Of a DNA stretch of 64,000 nucleotides, positions 1 through 9,389 are shown piece by piece. The stretch lies in contig NZ_JAAVVC010000028.1 of assembly GCF_018449725.1 (NCBI RefSeq), positions 1 to 64,000 on the forward strand, given 5' to 3'. Position 1 is the first letter of the stretch. Each line of letters opens with the position of its first letter. The notes under the pieces were generated by a model. The model was given only the letters and a program-made list of their open reading frames with translations, was not told the DNA's origin and made no database searches. The translations under genes and the position numbers were made by a program. This DNA is from Pseudomonas sp. dw_612 (GTDB lineage: Bacteria > Pseudomonadota > Gammaproteobacteria > Pseudomonadales > Pseudomonadaceae).

Positions 1-16
1 CACAGGCGCTACAGAT

Positions 17-1030
17 TCAGAGTTTTGCAGCAGCCAACTCCGGCACCACCCAATCCGTCACCTTGAACGGCTTGCGAATCAACTTCTGCTGCGAAGCCAA
101 ATCCACCGCATCCTGCAGTTTCCCCAGGAACACCGGGTCAAGCGTCGACGGGAAAATCTCGCTCAACTTTTGATCCTTCAGATCCTGAGTCAGGATCAGC
201 GGCGGATAACTCGCCAGCCCCGACACCAACTGAATGTACGCGTCCTTGTTGCTGTCCTGGGTCAGCCACTCCACCGCTTGCTGCTGCGCCTTCAGCAGTT
301 TTGCGACGACATCAGGATGCTCATCGACAAACTTGCCCGTGCCGACCAACACCGCCTGCACACTGCCCGCGCCCCCCAGATCCTTGGTGTTAAGCGGCAG
401 CTCGGCCAGGCCCTTGGCTTGCAACGCCGTCAGCCCGGAACTGCCCCACGACGCATCGATCTGCTTGGCCGCCAACGCCGCCACCGCGCCGTTGAAGTCC
501 AGATTGATGACCTTCACATCTTTTTCGCTCAACCCCTGGCTTGCCAGCGCCGCATCGAAGGACAGCTGCGTGGCGGTGCCGCGGAAGATCGCCACGCGTT
601 TACCCTTGAGGTCTTGCAGGGTCTTGATCCCCGAGCCGGGCACCACGCCCAGATACTGTTTCACGCCCCGTGCGGAGGCGCTGAGCAGCCGCGTATCGAG
701 ACCATTGGACTTGCCAATGATCGCTGCCAAATCCCCCAGGTAAGCCAAGTCCACCTGACCATTGGCGAACGCTTCGTTGATCACCGGTCCTGCGCCCTTG
801 AAGAAACTCCACTGAATCTTGATGCCCTGATCGGCGAAGGCTTTTTCGTAGATCTGCTGGTCACGTAATACGTCCGCGATCCCGCCGCCGCTGTGCTGGG
901 TGCCGGCGCTGAGGTCGGGCACGGCGATCCGGATTTCCTTGAGTTCGTCGGCGTGGGCAGTGAACGCCAACAACCCCGCCAACGCCGGTATGGCGAACAG
1001 ACTGATGACACGTTTGAAGGGACGATTCAT
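17..1030 (-). CDS. atsR: Sulfate-ester/sulfonate ABC transporter substrate-binding protein
   Basis: Periplasmic solute-binding protein of 337 aa, SsuA/TauA-like fold. The N-terminus has a Sec signal peptide with a basic start, a hydrophobic core and an AHA cleavage site near residue 27, followed by a mature part beginning DELKEIRIAVPD. I chose the ATG at 1028-1030 because it opens directly on the signal peptide; an in-frame start 21 codons upstream would place a proline-rich tail before it. It lies divergent to a permease, an ATPase and an AtsA-type arylsulfatase, the set known in pseudomonads as ats genes for sulfate-ester uptake and desulfurisation. The family assignment is firm. The atsR symbol rests on this context, and a taurine or alkanesulfonate binder is the alternative. 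Confidence 0.8.
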   Translation of the reverse strand: MNRPFKRVISLFAIPALAGLLAFTAHADELKEIRIAVPDLSAGTQHSGGGIADVLRDQQIYEKAFADQGIKIQWSFFKGAGPVINEAFANGQVDLAYLGDLAAIIGKSNGLDTRLLSASARGVKQYLGVVPGSGIKTLQDLKGKRVAIFRGTATQLSFDAALASQGLSEKDVKVINLDFNGAVAALAAKQIDASWGSSGLTALQAKGLAELPLNTKDLGGAGSVQAVLVGTGKFVDEHPDVVAKLLKAQQQAVEWLTQDSNKDAYIQLVSGLASYPPLILTQDLKDQKLSEIFPSTLDPVFLGKLQDAVDLASQQKLIRKPFKVTDWVVPELAAAKL

Positions 1031-1112
1031 GGGTGCGGCTCCTGGTGGCGACGGCGTTGAGGAGCAGAACGTAGGCTGAATAGGGCTCAGCACTTAAATA
1101 CTATAAATTCAC

Positions 1113-1273
1113 ATTTTTATAGCTTTTTGATCTATGCCAGTTAACGCGTGGCTCTCGGGTGGGTATGCATAAACAGCATCGAAAATATTCTTCGAATGCA
1201 TTGGATGCGTGTGGGCTGTAGGCCTTAAATGGCTTGGCTTATCTCTCAATAGCATTGATTTAAATTTTTATAG
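1113..1273. promoter_or_regulatory. Divergent atsR/atsB control region with repeated AT-rich box
   Basis: The 398-bp gap between the divergent atsR and atsB genes holds two AT-rich patches in GC-rich surroundings. Both contain the 10-mer ATTTTTATAG, at 1113-1122 (atsR side) and 1264-1273 (atsB side). These could be promoter or activator sites for a sulfur-starvation regulator such as CysB, but no regulator site is identified with certainty. A REP pair occupies the atsB-proximal part. Confidence 0.35.
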
Positions 1274-1298
1274 ATCGATTTTGCATACACCGAGCCCC

Positions 1299-1389
1299 TG
1301 TGGGAGCGGGCTTGCTCGCGAAAGCGTCGGGACAGTCGACATCTTCATTGCCTGACACACCGTCATCGCGAGCAAGCCCGCTCCCACAA
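1299..1389. repeat. REP pair, class 1
   Basis: Two inverted copies of the Pseudomonas REP-type palindrome containing GGGAGCGGGCTTGCTCGCGA, separated by about 45 bp. It sits between atsR and atsB, upstream of atsB. This sequence recurs in eight clusters across the window. Confidence 0.85.
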
Positions 1390-1428
1390 GGACAGGCCAG
1401 TTTTGCAACCCGACAACGGAGGTCATCC

Positions 1429-3027
1429 ATGGCCCGTGTTTCCCTTCTCAGCCTGCCGCTGCTTGCGCCGCCGCTCAACGGCCAACGCCTGTGGCCGAGC
1501 CTGAGCCAACGCCTGTTGCCCTGGCTGTTGCCGATCAGCCTGTTCGCCCTCTGGTGGCTGGCCAGCCGCAATCACTGGATGAGCGAACAAATCCTGCCAG
1601 CGCCGTCACTGATCTGGAGCAGCGCTGTCGAACTGTCCCAAGGCGAGTTATGGAGCCATCTGTGGATCAGCCTGCAACGCTTGTTCTGGGGTTTGCTGGC
1701 CGGGGTCAGCGCCGGTGCAGTGTTGGGGGCGACGCTGGGTTTCAGTCGGCGCCTGGAGCGTCTGGTCTTCCCGACCTTCGCCGGGTTGGCGCAAGTCCCG
1801 ACCCTGGCCTGGATTCCGTTGTTCATGGTGTTCTTCGGCATCGGCGAAGTGCTGAAACTGGTGGTGCTGGTGAAGGCCATCGTGGTGCCGGTGACGTTGC
1901 ACACCTTGGTCGGCGTGCGCGACGCGCAACCCAAATTACGCGAAGCCGCTGCCGTGCTGCGCTTGCCAACCCGTTTGTTGATTCGGCGCCTGATATTGCC
2001 GGCCGCACTGCCCGCGTTCATGGCCGGCGTGCGGTTGGCACTGGCGGCCGGTTGGACCTCGTTGCTGGCGGTTGAGCTGCTGGCCTCCAGCGAAGGCATC
2101 GGTTACCTGATGGTCTGGGCGCGGCAGTTGTTCATGCTCGACATCGTGTTCGTGGTGATCGTGGTGATTGGTTTGATCGGTGTGGCGATGGATCGCGGCA
2201 TCGGCCTGCTGGATAAGAAACTGGTGCACTGGCCGCACCCGGCGACTGCCGAGATTCGGCGCGGACCTCGGTATGAAGGCTGGCAACGCCTGCAACCCTG
2301 GCTGCTGCCATTGGCATTGCTGGTGCTGTGGCAAGTGACCACGGATCAGCAGTGGGTCGACGCGAATATTCTGGTCAGTCCGCTGACGGTTTTGCAAACC
2401 ACTTGGCACGGCTTGCTCGACGGCACTTTGATCGGCGGCATGGCCCTGAGCCTGGGCCGCACCCTCGGTGGTCTGTTGCTCGGGGGCAGTCTCGGATTTG
2501 CACTGGGCCTGCTGCTGGGCTTGTCGCGCACCAGTGAACGGGTGCTCGGCCCAACCCTCGCCGCCATCCGCCAGATCGCAATTTTCGCCTGGGTGCCGCT
2601 GCTCACCGCGTGGTTTGGTTTGGGGGAATTGGCCAAGTGGGTGTTCGTCGCCCTCGCCGCGTTTTTCCCGCTGTTCATCGCCACCCAACGCAGCGTCGCC
2701 AACCTCTCGCCGCAGCTCAATGAAGCCGCGCAAGTGCTGCGTCTGAACCTCGGCCAGCGTCTGCGTCGTTTGGTGTTGCCGGGGGCGGCGCCGGGGATTT
2801 TCGCCGGCCTGCGCCTGAGCCTGATCTACGCCTGGCTCGGCACCATCGGCGCTGAATATTTCATGCCGTCCAATGGCGGCATCGGCAGCCAGATGATCGG
2901 CGCGCAACAACTGCTGCGCATGGACCTGATCATGGCCGGCATGCTCCTGGTGGGCCTGACCGGCGCCCTGCTCAACCTTATTGGCCAACGCCTGGAAATC
3001 CGCGCGACCCGCTGGAGACACGCATGA
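1429..3027 (+). CDS. atsB: Fused double-domain ABC transporter permease
   Basis: Inner-membrane permease of 532 aa made of two tandem BPD_transp_1 (SsuC/TauC-like) units. Each half has its own EAA loop (EAAAVLRLPTRLL...LPAALP in the first, EAAQVLRLNLGQR...LPGAAP in the second). A single polypeptide therefore appears to supply both halves of the transmembrane channel, where most sulfonate importers use a homodimer. The ATG at 1429 has GGAGG 6-7 nt upstream. Reading further upstream would run into the REP repeat, so the longer frame is rejected. The stop overlaps the start of the ATPase gene by four bases (ATGA), which indicates coupled translation. Confidence 0.85.
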   Translation: MARVSLLSLPLLAPPLNGQRLWPSLSQRLLPWLLPISLFALWWLASRNHWMSEQILPAPSLIWSSAVELSQGELWSHLWISLQRLFWGLLAGVSAGAVLGATLGFSRRLERLVFPTFAGLAQVPTLAWIPLFMVFFGIGEVLKLVVLVKAIVVPVTLHTLVGVRDAQPKLREAAAVLRLPTRLLIRRLILPAALPAFMAGVRLALAAGWTSLLAVELLASSEGIGYLMVWARQLFMLDIVFVVIVVIGLIGVAMDRGIGLLDKKLVHWPHPATAEIRRGPRYEGWQRLQPWLLPLALLVLWQVTTDQQWVDANILVSPLTVLQTTWHGLLDGTLIGGMALSLGRTLGGLLLGGSLGFALGLLLGLSRTSERVLGPTLAAIRQIAIFAWVPLLTAWFGLGELAKWVFVALAAFFPLFIATQRSVANLSPQLNEAAQVLRLNLGQRLRRLVLPGAAPGIFAGLRLSLIYAWLGTIGAEYFMPSNGGIGSQMIGAQQLLRMDLIMAGMLLVGLTGALLNLIGQRLEIRATRWRHA

Positions 3028-3839
3028 ACGCACCGATTGTCAGCTTCAACCACGTGGGCAAATCCTTCGATGTCGATGGCTTTGAACTGGAGGCGATTCG
3101 CGAATTCAACCTGGAGATCGCCGAGGGTGAATTCGTCGCCATTGTCGGCTCCAGCGGCTGTGGAAAATCGACGCTGCTGCGCTTGCTGGTGGGGCTCGAT
3201 ACGCAGTTTCGCGGACAGATCACCGTGGACGGCAAAGCCGTTACCGGCATCGGTGGCGAGCGCGGCATTGTGTTTCAGGAACACCGTTTATTTCCGTGGC
3301 TGACGGTGGCCGACAACATCGGCCTGGGCCTGGTCAACGAACCGTTGAGCGTCGAGCAAAAGCAAAAACGCGTGAACGATTTCATCGAACTGGTCGGCCT
3401 TACCGATTTCACCCGCGCCTACCCGCACCAGCTCTCCGGTGGCATGGCGCAACGGGTGGCGATCGCCCGAGGGCTGGTCGCCAGCCCACGGATTCTGCTG
3501 CTGGACGAACCCTTCGGCGCCCTCGATGCCTTGACCCGCCAACAGATGCAGGACGAGCTGTTGGCGATTCGCAGTCGGGCGAAAATCACCACAATCCTGG
3601 TCACCCACGATGTGGAAGAAGCGATCTTCCTCGCCGACCGCGTGGTGGTGATGGAACCGCGCCCCGGACGGATCAAGCAAGTGGTCGATATCGCCCTGCC
3701 CCATCCGCGCCAGCGCAGCAGTTTCGACTTCCACCAATTGCGCGAAGAGCTGCTGCACGAACTCACCAGCGACGACCACTACCAACCCGCCGTGCCGGTG
3801 CAGATCCGCGATTTGCCGCTGTCCTTCATTGCCTGCTGA
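3024..3839 (+). CDS. atsC: Sulfate-ester ABC transporter ATP-binding protein
   Basis: ABC ATPase of 271 aa in the SsuB/TauB class. Walker A GSSGCGKST is at residues 42-50, the Q-loop glutamine at about 85, the signature LSGGMAQ at 137-143, Walker B RILLLDEP at 156-163 and the H-loop histidine near 195. It energises the fused permease encoded just upstream, with which it overlaps by four bases. The arylsulfatase gene follows 14 bp downstream, so permease, ATPase and enzyme form one operon. The substrate (sulfate esters) is inferred from that linkage. Confidence 0.85.
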   Translation: MNAPIVSFNHVGKSFDVDGFELEAIREFNLEIAEGEFVAIVGSSGCGKSTLLRLLVGLDTQFRGQITVDGKAVTGIGGERGIVFQEHRLFPWLTVADNIGLGLVNEPLSVEQKQKRVNDFIELVGLTDFTRAYPHQLSGGMAQRVAIARGLVASPRILLLDEPFGALDALTRQQMQDELLAIRSRAKITTILVTHDVEEAIFLADRVVVMEPRPGRIKQVVDIALPHPRQRSSFDFHQLREELLHELTSDDHYQPAVPVQIRDLPLSFIAC

Positions 3840-3853
3840 ACAGGAGACTATTG

Positions 3854-5464
3854 ATGCCGCAACGTCCCAACTTTCTGGTGATCCTGGCCGATGATCTGGG
3901 CTTTTCCGATATCGGCGCATTCGGCGGCGAAATCGCCACGCCGAACCTCGATGCCCTGGCCCACAACGGCCTGCGCCTGACCGATTTCCACACCGCACCG
4001 ACCTGCTCGCCCACCCGTTCGATGCTGCTCACCGGCACCGACCACCACATCGCCGGCATCGGCACCATGGCCGAAGCGCTGACCCCGGAATTGATCGGCA
4101 AACCGGGTTACGAAGGTCACCTCAACGACCGGGTGGTGGCGTTGCCGGAACTGCTGCGCGAGGCCGGTTACCAGACGTTGATGAGCGGCAAATGGCACTT
4201 GGGCCTGACCGCGGAATTGGCACCGCACGCCCGTGGTTTCGAGCGTTCGTTCTCGCTGCTACCGGGGGCCGCCAACCACTATGGTTTCGAACCGACCTAC
4301 GATGAACACACGCCGGGCCTGCTGAAATCCACCCCGGCGTTGTACATCGAGGACGACACTTTCATCGATGAACTGCCGAAGGACTTCTATTCCTCCGACG
4401 CCTTTGGCGACAAGCTGTTGCAGTACCTCAAGGAGCGTGATCAGACCCGGCCGTTCTTCGCTTATTTGCCGTTCTCCGCGCCGCATTGGCCGTTGCAGGC
4501 GCCAGCGGAGGTGGTGGAAAAATATCGCGGGCGCTATGACGCGGGTCCGGAAGTGTTGCGCCTGGAACGCCTGGAAAAACTCAAATCCCTTGGCTTGATC
4601 GATGCCGACGTAGAACCCCATCCACTCATCCAGTTGAACGCGCAATGGGACGCCTTGAGCGACGAACAACGGCAAATTTCTGCGCGGGCCATGGAGGTTT
4701 ACGCGGCGATGGTCGAGCGCATGGACTGGAACATTGGTCGCGTCGTCGACTACTTGCGCAAGCAGGGGCAACTGGACAATACGTTCATCCTGTTCATGTC
4801 CGATAACGGCGCTGAAGGGGCGCTGCTGGAAGCCTTCCCGAAATTCGGCCCGGAGTTGCTGACCTACCTGAATCAGCATTACGACAACAGTCTGGACAAC
4901 ATCGGCCGCGCCAATTCCTACGTCTGGTACGGGCCGAGCTGGGCCCAGGTCGCGACGGCGCCGTCACGGTTGTTCAAGGCATTTACCACTGAGGGCGGCA
5001 TTCGCGTGCCGGCGCTGGTGCATTACCCGCAGCTGTCGCTCAAAGGGCAGATCAGCCATGGGTTTGGCACGGTGATGGACATCACGCCGACGATTCTCGA
5101 CCTGGCCGGCGTGCGCCATCCCGGCAAGCGCTGGCGTGGCAAGGACGTGGCGGAGCTGCGTGGCAAATCGTGGCTGGGGTTTCTGTCCGGCGAGACGGCG
5201 CAGGTGCATGACGAACACACGGTGACCGGGTGGGAGTTGTTCGGACGCCGGGCGATTCGGCAGGGGCAGTGGAAAGCGGTTTACATCCCAGGGCCAGTAG
5301 GGCCGGCAACCTGGCAGTTGTATGACTTGGGGAGTGATCCGGGGGAGATTCATGATTTGGCGCTGTTGCGGCCGGACAAACTGACTGCGCTGATTGAGCA
5401 TTGGCAGAAGTATGTAGATGAGACTGGAGTGATTTTGAGTGAGTCGCCGTTTCAGCCGGATTGA
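3854..5464 (+). CDS. atsA: Arylsulfatase, cysteine type
   Basis: Sulfatase of 536 aa that hydrolyses aryl sulfate esters to release sulfate. The catalytic motif CSPTR starts at Cys51, the residue converted to formylglycine in this family. Asp13 and Asp14 in the N-terminal LADDLGFSD stretch are metal ligands in the family, and GKWHLG and SDNGAEG are further conserved sulfatase blocks. Length and sequence closely resemble what I recall of P. aeruginosa AtsA (also 536 aa with Cys51). There is no signal peptide, in line with a cytoplasmic enzyme acting on imported esters. The ATG at 3854 has GGAG upstream; the frame is open further 5' but that part only shadows atsC. Expression under sulfate starvation is expected from the family. 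Confidence 0.93.
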   Translation: MPQRPNFLVILADDLGFSDIGAFGGEIATPNLDALAHNGLRLTDFHTAPTCSPTRSMLLTGTDHHIAGIGTMAEALTPELIGKPGYEGHLNDRVVALPELLREAGYQTLMSGKWHLGLTAELAPHARGFERSFSLLPGAANHYGFEPTYDEHTPGLLKSTPALYIEDDTFIDELPKDFYSSDAFGDKLLQYLKERDQTRPFFAYLPFSAPHWPLQAPAEVVEKYRGRYDAGPEVLRLERLEKLKSLGLIDADVEPHPLIQLNAQWDALSDEQRQISARAMEVYAAMVERMDWNIGRVVDYLRKQGQLDNTFILFMSDNGAEGALLEAFPKFGPELLTYLNQHYDNSLDNIGRANSYVWYGPSWAQVATAPSRLFKAFTTEGGIRVPALVHYPQLSLKGQISHGFGTVMDITPTILDLAGVRHPGKRWRGKDVAELRGKSWLGFLSGETAQVHDEHTVTGWELFGRRAIRQGQWKAVYIPGPVGPATWQLYDLGSDPGEIHDLALLRPDKLTALIEHWQKYVDETGVILSESPFQPD

Positions 5465-5480
5465 TGTTGTCTGAGCGACC

Positions 5481-5576
5481 GCTTTCGCGAGCAAGCCCGC
5501 TCCCACATTGGATCTTCAGTTAACACAAAATTTGTGAACACCCGATATCCCTGTGGGAGCGGGCTTGCTCGCGAAG
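5481..5576. repeat. REP pair, class 1
   Basis: Inverted pair of the GGGAGCGGGCTTGCTCGCGA palindrome between the convergent 3' ends of atsA and the desaturase gene, where it may also limit read-through. Confidence 0.85.
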
Positions 5577-5582
5577 AGGCCG

Positions 5583-6656
5583 TCAGACCCGCACACCGTC
5601 TACCGGTTGGCCCTGAACTTCCTCTTTGCGAACAAACCGATTCGCCCGCCCAAACGTCCCGAAATCATTGAACCGAACCCCCATCTCACGCATGACCTTA
5701 TGCGCCACCGGCACGGTCATCTGGCGGATGTAAAACGGTTCCTTCACCACAAAATGATGAATCCCGTGGCTGCTGCCGAAGTTGAAGCAGAACGCCTGCA
5801 TCGGCCACATCCACCACGGGTTCAGCACTTGGGTTTGCTGGATCACGTTGCCCAATTCGACGTCACCGTAGTAGTGCATGTTCGAGCTGACAAAGTGCAG
5901 GCAAAACGTGCGCAATACGTTCGGCCCGATGATCACCACCGCCGCGATGTCGATCACCTGCATCACCGACAACGTGGTTGCTGACCATTCGATCGGCGTG
6001 CCCAGCAAAGACACAATGCCATTGACCGCGTGGAAACCGAGAAACACATACCACGCGCCCCAATGCACCAACGCCAGCGGCGCGTAGACCTTCAAGGTGC
6101 GCTTGATGATGCTGAATTTGTGCGCCCAGGTCTTGGCCCGCAGCATGCGAATGAACGCCGACATCACGTTGTCGCCCACCATCAGCAGCCGGGCGAAGCC
6201 CCAGGGTTCGCCGTTGGTAATGGCGCGTTCTTCCATGTCGGTTTCGGTGCCGGACACTTTGTGGTGATTGAGGTGTAGATGCCGGCGAATCCACGGGTTG
6301 ATGGTGCTCGGTCGCGCTAGCCAGACCAGGCCCATCATCAGGTTGTGCGGCAGCCGCTGTTTGCGGAAATACATGCTGTGGATCAGGTCGTGTTCCAGTT
6401 CGTGGGTCAGCGAGGCGAAAAAGGCGTTGAGCAACAGGCACACCCACCCAGCCATGTGCCCCGTGATGTAGAGCGCTGCCGAGCCGATCATCCCGGCCAG
6501 CGCGAAGGCCAGAATGCCCGCGCCCAAGGCGTCCTGATGGTTGAGAATCGGGTAGCGTTTTCGCAGTTCAACGCCTCTGGCCAGCACCAATTCGCGAATA
6601 TGCGCTGATCGTTGGGCTGCATTCAGTCGCTGGGGACTTGCAGAAGTACCGTCCAT
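5583..6656 (-). CDS. Fatty acid desaturase family protein
   Basis: Membrane di-iron desaturase of 357 aa. The three histidine boxes are present: HELEHD at residues 85-90, HLHLNHH at 126-132 and HGIHH at 297-301. Hydrophobic segments lie around residues 45-80 and 195-250. These features fit the FA_desaturase family, which inserts double bonds into (or hydroxylates) lipid acyl chains; the exact substrate cannot be read from sequence. It is divergent from an AraC-type regulator with a 100-bp gap, the usual arrangement for a regulator and its target. It is distinct from the DesA-type enzyme at 17994-19178, so the cell has at least two desaturases. Confidence 0.8.
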   Translation of the reverse strand: MDGTSASPQRLNAAQRSAHIRELVLARGVELRKRYPILNHQDALGAGILAFALAGMIGSAALYITGHMAGWVCLLLNAFFASLTHELEHDLIHSMYFRKQRLPHNLMMGLVWLARPSTINPWIRRHLHLNHHKVSGTETDMEERAITNGEPWGFARLLMVGDNVMSAFIRMLRAKTWAHKFSIIKRTLKVYAPLALVHWGAWYVFLGFHAVNGIVSLLGTPIEWSATTLSVMQVIDIAAVVIIGPNVLRTFCLHFVSSNMHYYGDVELGNVIQQTQVLNPWWMWPMQAFCFNFGSSHGIHHFVVKEPFYIRQMTVPVAHKVMREMGVRFNDFGTFGRANRFVRKEEVQGQPVDGVRV

Positions 6657-6756
6657 GCTTCCATCCTCTGGTTATTGATGTTCGCATCCTGCCTTGTGAA
6701 CCCTCACAACGTGGTAGCCGTGAACGCCAACCTGTTGACCGGAAGCGCCAATCAGC

Positions 6757-7761
6757 ATGACTGAACCGACCTCCCTCGCCAGCTGGACCCGCGCCCTGCG
6801 CAAGCAACTTGATGCGTTGGGCCTCGACAGCACCGCCCTGTGCCAACAGGCGGGGCTTGACCCGCAATTGATGGACGACCCTAACGCCCGTTATCCGTTG
6901 TCCAACACCACACGCCTGTGGGAAATCGCCGTGCAGGTCAGCGGCGACCCGGCGATTGGCTTGCGGGTGTCGCGTTTTGTCAGCCCGACCACGTTCCACG
7001 CGCTCGGTTATGCGCTGGTGGCCAGCGGCAGTCTGCGGGAAGTGTTCGAACGGATCGTGCGTTATCACCAGGTGGTCAGCGATGCGCTGGAACTGGAATT
7101 GACTCGCGGTGAGGATCGCTACCGTTTTCGCCTGAAAGTCCCACCCGGCAACCCGGCCCCGGCCTTCGAAGCCATCGATGCCTTTGCCGCGATCTACGTG
7201 CGCACCTGCCGCAATCGCCTGGGCCGCGACTACGCCCCGCTGGCGGTGTACCTGCGCCGCCCGGAACCGGCGGACTCGCATCAATGGCACAAAGTCTTCC
7301 GCTCGCCGGTGTACTTCGCCGCCGACGAAGATCGCCTGGAGTTCGCCCTGGTGGACTTCGAAAGCCACCTGGACGACGCCAACCCGGAATTGGCCGAACA
7401 CAATGAAACCGTGCTCAAACGCACCCTGGCCCAGCTCAAACCGCTGACCTGGGAGCGCAAGGTACGCGACGCCATCGAAGAACAACTGCCCGAAGGCGAA
7501 CCCAGCGCCGAACACATCGCCAAGACGCTGCACCTGAGCTTGCGTAGCCTGCAACGGCACCTGGCAGATGAGGGCTGTCGCTTCGACACGCTGCTCAACG
7601 AAAGCCGCGAAAACCTGGCGCTGCTGCACCTGCGTGACCCGCAGTGTTCGTTGAGTGAGATCAGTTATCTGCTGGGGTTTGCCGATACCAGCAGCTTCAG
7701 CCGCGCGTTCAAACGCTGGACCGGGATGACACCGGGGCAGTTTCGGGATGGGTTGCGCTGA
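6757..7761 (+). CDS. AraC-family transcriptional regulator
   Basis: Regulator of 334 aa. The N-terminal 200 residues match the Arabinose_bd-like sensing domain found in OruR/ArgR-type pseudomonad regulators. The C-terminal 100 residues form the double helix-turn-helix, including AEHIAKTLHLSLRSLQRHL and the family signature SEISYLLGFADTSSFSRAFKRWTGMTPGQFR. It is divergent to the desaturase gene, so it probably controls that gene in response to a lipid-derived or other small effector. That link is inferred from position only. Confidence 0.85.
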   Translation: MTEPTSLASWTRALRKQLDALGLDSTALCQQAGLDPQLMDDPNARYPLSNTTRLWEIAVQVSGDPAIGLRVSRFVSPTTFHALGYALVASGSLREVFERIVRYHQVVSDALELELTRGEDRYRFRLKVPPGNPAPAFEAIDAFAAIYVRTCRNRLGRDYAPLAVYLRRPEPADSHQWHKVFRSPVYFAADEDRLEFALVDFESHLDDANPELAEHNETVLKRTLAQLKPLTWERKVRDAIEEQLPEGEPSAEHIAKTLHLSLRSLQRHLADEGCRFDTLLNESRENLALLHLRDPQCSLSEISYLLGFADTSSFSRAFKRWTGMTPGQFRDGLR

Positions 7762-7793
7762 CGGGTTTGGGAAATGTGTTGTCTGTTGCGGCC

Positions 7794-7879
7794 TCTTCGC
7801 GGGCAAGCCTCGCTCCTACAGGTCAACGCTGTATTCACGACTGACGAATATCCTGTAGGAGCGAGGCTTGCCCGCGAAG
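7794..7879. repeat. REP pair, class 2
   Basis: Inverted pair of a second palindrome family with core TAGGAGCGAGGCTTGCCCGC, between the convergent AraC-type gene and hipA. The same class appears again at 49636-49701. Confidence 0.8.
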
Positions 7880-7905
7880 GCGATCTTCAAATCACCAAAA
7901 CTCTC

Positions 7906-9138
7906 TCAGTTTTTGATCAGACTTCGTGCCACGCCAGATTTCCACTGCTCCATCATCGCTTCGCCAACTTCAGAAAAACCGCTGTTGGCCTTGATGTAAT
8001 GAGCCATCTCAGTAATCGCCACATCCATCCCGTGGGCGACTTGCTGCAGCAATTCATTGCAGCGGCCTTCGGTCAAGTTGCAGGCTGACCGACCAAACCG
8101 CATGAGCATTTTGTATTTTGGCCAGGCCTTCGAACCACCCAATAGCAAAGCCATGCTGTCAGTCTTGATGTAAACCGAAGTGGTGACGATGTCGTAGGCC
8201 GGCGCAAGGCTGATCTGTGCATCGGCACCGCAATGTTCATAAAGCACGCCGAAGTTCTTGAGGTGGGCGTCGCCATTCTTGAGACCGGATGACAGCGCGA
8301 CGATCTTGAAAAAAGACTCAAGTGCCTGATTGAGCAACGGGGGAGAAACGAATTCTTTGATTTGTTTCGCAGCACCTTCGTAAGAACCATCGTATTTGGC
8401 CCGCGAAGGCCAAGCGTTGAGCACACAGAAGTCTTCAAAGCCCAAATAGCCGTTGAGGTTCAGATCGAAGCGTTTGACGACGAGAAATTTACCGTGCTCG
8501 CTGAGTTCGAACTCCGGCACCTCAAGACCCGAATGCAACGCAGCCCGCATGCAAAAGTATTCATTGGCAGCTAGCTCAGGATATTCCTCCGGCCGAAATG
8601 CTTTGACGAGGTGCGTTGCCCCTCGATGGGTAAAACGGTCGGCAGTTGCCGCACTGTCACGGACAAGTACTTTCGGTTGCACGCCAGAAACGCCCGAATA
8701 TTGACCATAGGTGTGCATCAGATCCTCAAACAAGCCTTGAGCACCGTCATGCACCAGCAGGTCTGAAAGGCTGGTCTCGGGTGGCCGGTCTGTCTCATCT
8801 TGTGCGTTTGCTATGCCCACTCGCCCTAGCTGATAAGGGCCGACTATGGCCAGCATCGCGAAGTCGTCAAACCCACGAACCGCTTTGCTGAAGCGGCGAA
8901 TCAACTCGTCGCGCAAAGAGCCTTCCGGCAGATTCATTTCAAAAACCGGCGGTACACCTCGTTCCCATGTGTAGCTTTCAAGGCGAGTCGGCATGGTCAG
9001 CGAAACAGCATTTTCTTCTGGTGCGTCTTCACCATAGGTAAAGATCGAATCATCGCGAGACTGACCACGACCGAGGGCTCCCACCGCGGCACCGGAGACA
9101 CTGATGTGCAACCGGTCCATTTCCTGCGGCTCAACCAT
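7906..9138 (-). CDS. hipA: HipA-type serine/threonine kinase toxin
   Basis: Toxin of a type II toxin-antitoxin pair, 410 aa. HipA kinases phosphorylate glutamyl-tRNA synthetase in the E. coli case; the target here is unknown. Kinase features are visible: a glycine-rich segment SGVSGVQPKVLV at residues 148-159, Lys179 in HLVKAF, the catalytic block NGDAHLKN at 288-295 and the metal-binding AYDIVTT at 314-320. The N-terminal HipA_N region is also present. The start at 9138 overlaps the hipB stop by 8 bp; Met7 is an alternative. The complete motifs suggest an active kinase. Confidence 0.85.
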   Translation of the reverse strand: MVEPQEMDRLHISVSGAAVGALGRGQSRDDSIFTYGEDAPEENAVSLTMPTRLESYTWERGVPPVFEMNLPEGSLRDELIRRFSKAVRGFDDFAMLAIVGPYQLGRVGIANAQDETDRPPETSLSDLLVHDGAQGLFEDLMHTYGQYSGVSGVQPKVLVRDSAATADRFTHRGATHLVKAFRPEEYPELAANEYFCMRAALHSGLEVPEFELSEHGKFLVVKRFDLNLNGYLGFEDFCVLNAWPSRAKYDGSYEGAAKQIKEFVSPPLLNQALESFFKIVALSSGLKNGDAHLKNFGVLYEHCGADAQISLAPAYDIVTTSVYIKTDSMALLLGGSKAWPKYKMLMRFGRSACNLTEGRCNELLQQVAHGMDVAITEMAHYIKANSGFSEVGEAMMEQWKSGVARSLIKN

Positions 9139-9379
9139 GGAAGTTCACCTTTTTCAGTGTGTCCAGAGTCGGACGCTTCGATTGCCGAGGGACGGCCGTG
9201 AGTTCGTACCCAAAACCATTGAGAATTGCCTCAACCTTTCGAATACCGATTTCAGAGAGAGTGTTGTTCTCGATACCCGAGATCGTCGCACGGCTCATTC
9301 CGTACTGTTGCGCCAGTGCCTGCTGAGACAGCTTTCTCTCTTTACGCAATGTTCGGATCAGTTCACCAAGGCTTTCCAT
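9131..9379 (-). CDS. hipB: HipB-type helix-turn-helix antitoxin
   Basis: Small Xre-family DNA-binding protein of 82 aa. The HTH spans about residues 5-60 (LIRTLRKERKLSQQALAQQYGMSRATISGIENN). It precedes hipA on the same strand and overlaps it, the standard antitoxin-first order. HipB proteins neutralise HipA and repress their own promoter; two matching palindromes lie directly upstream at 9390-9407 and 9429-9446. The ATG lacks a strong Shine-Dalgarno sequence. Confidence 0.85.
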   Translation of the reverse strand: MESLGELIRTLRKERKLSQQALAQQYGMSRATISGIENNTLSEIGIRKVEAILNGFGYELTAVPRQSKRPTLDTLKKVNFHG

Positions 9380-9389
9380 TTGTTAAACC

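Noticed and set aside
3296..3853. Upstream extension of the arylsulfatase frame
   Set aside because: It overlaps atsC in another frame; the ATG at 3854 has a ribosome-binding site and gives the family's usual length.
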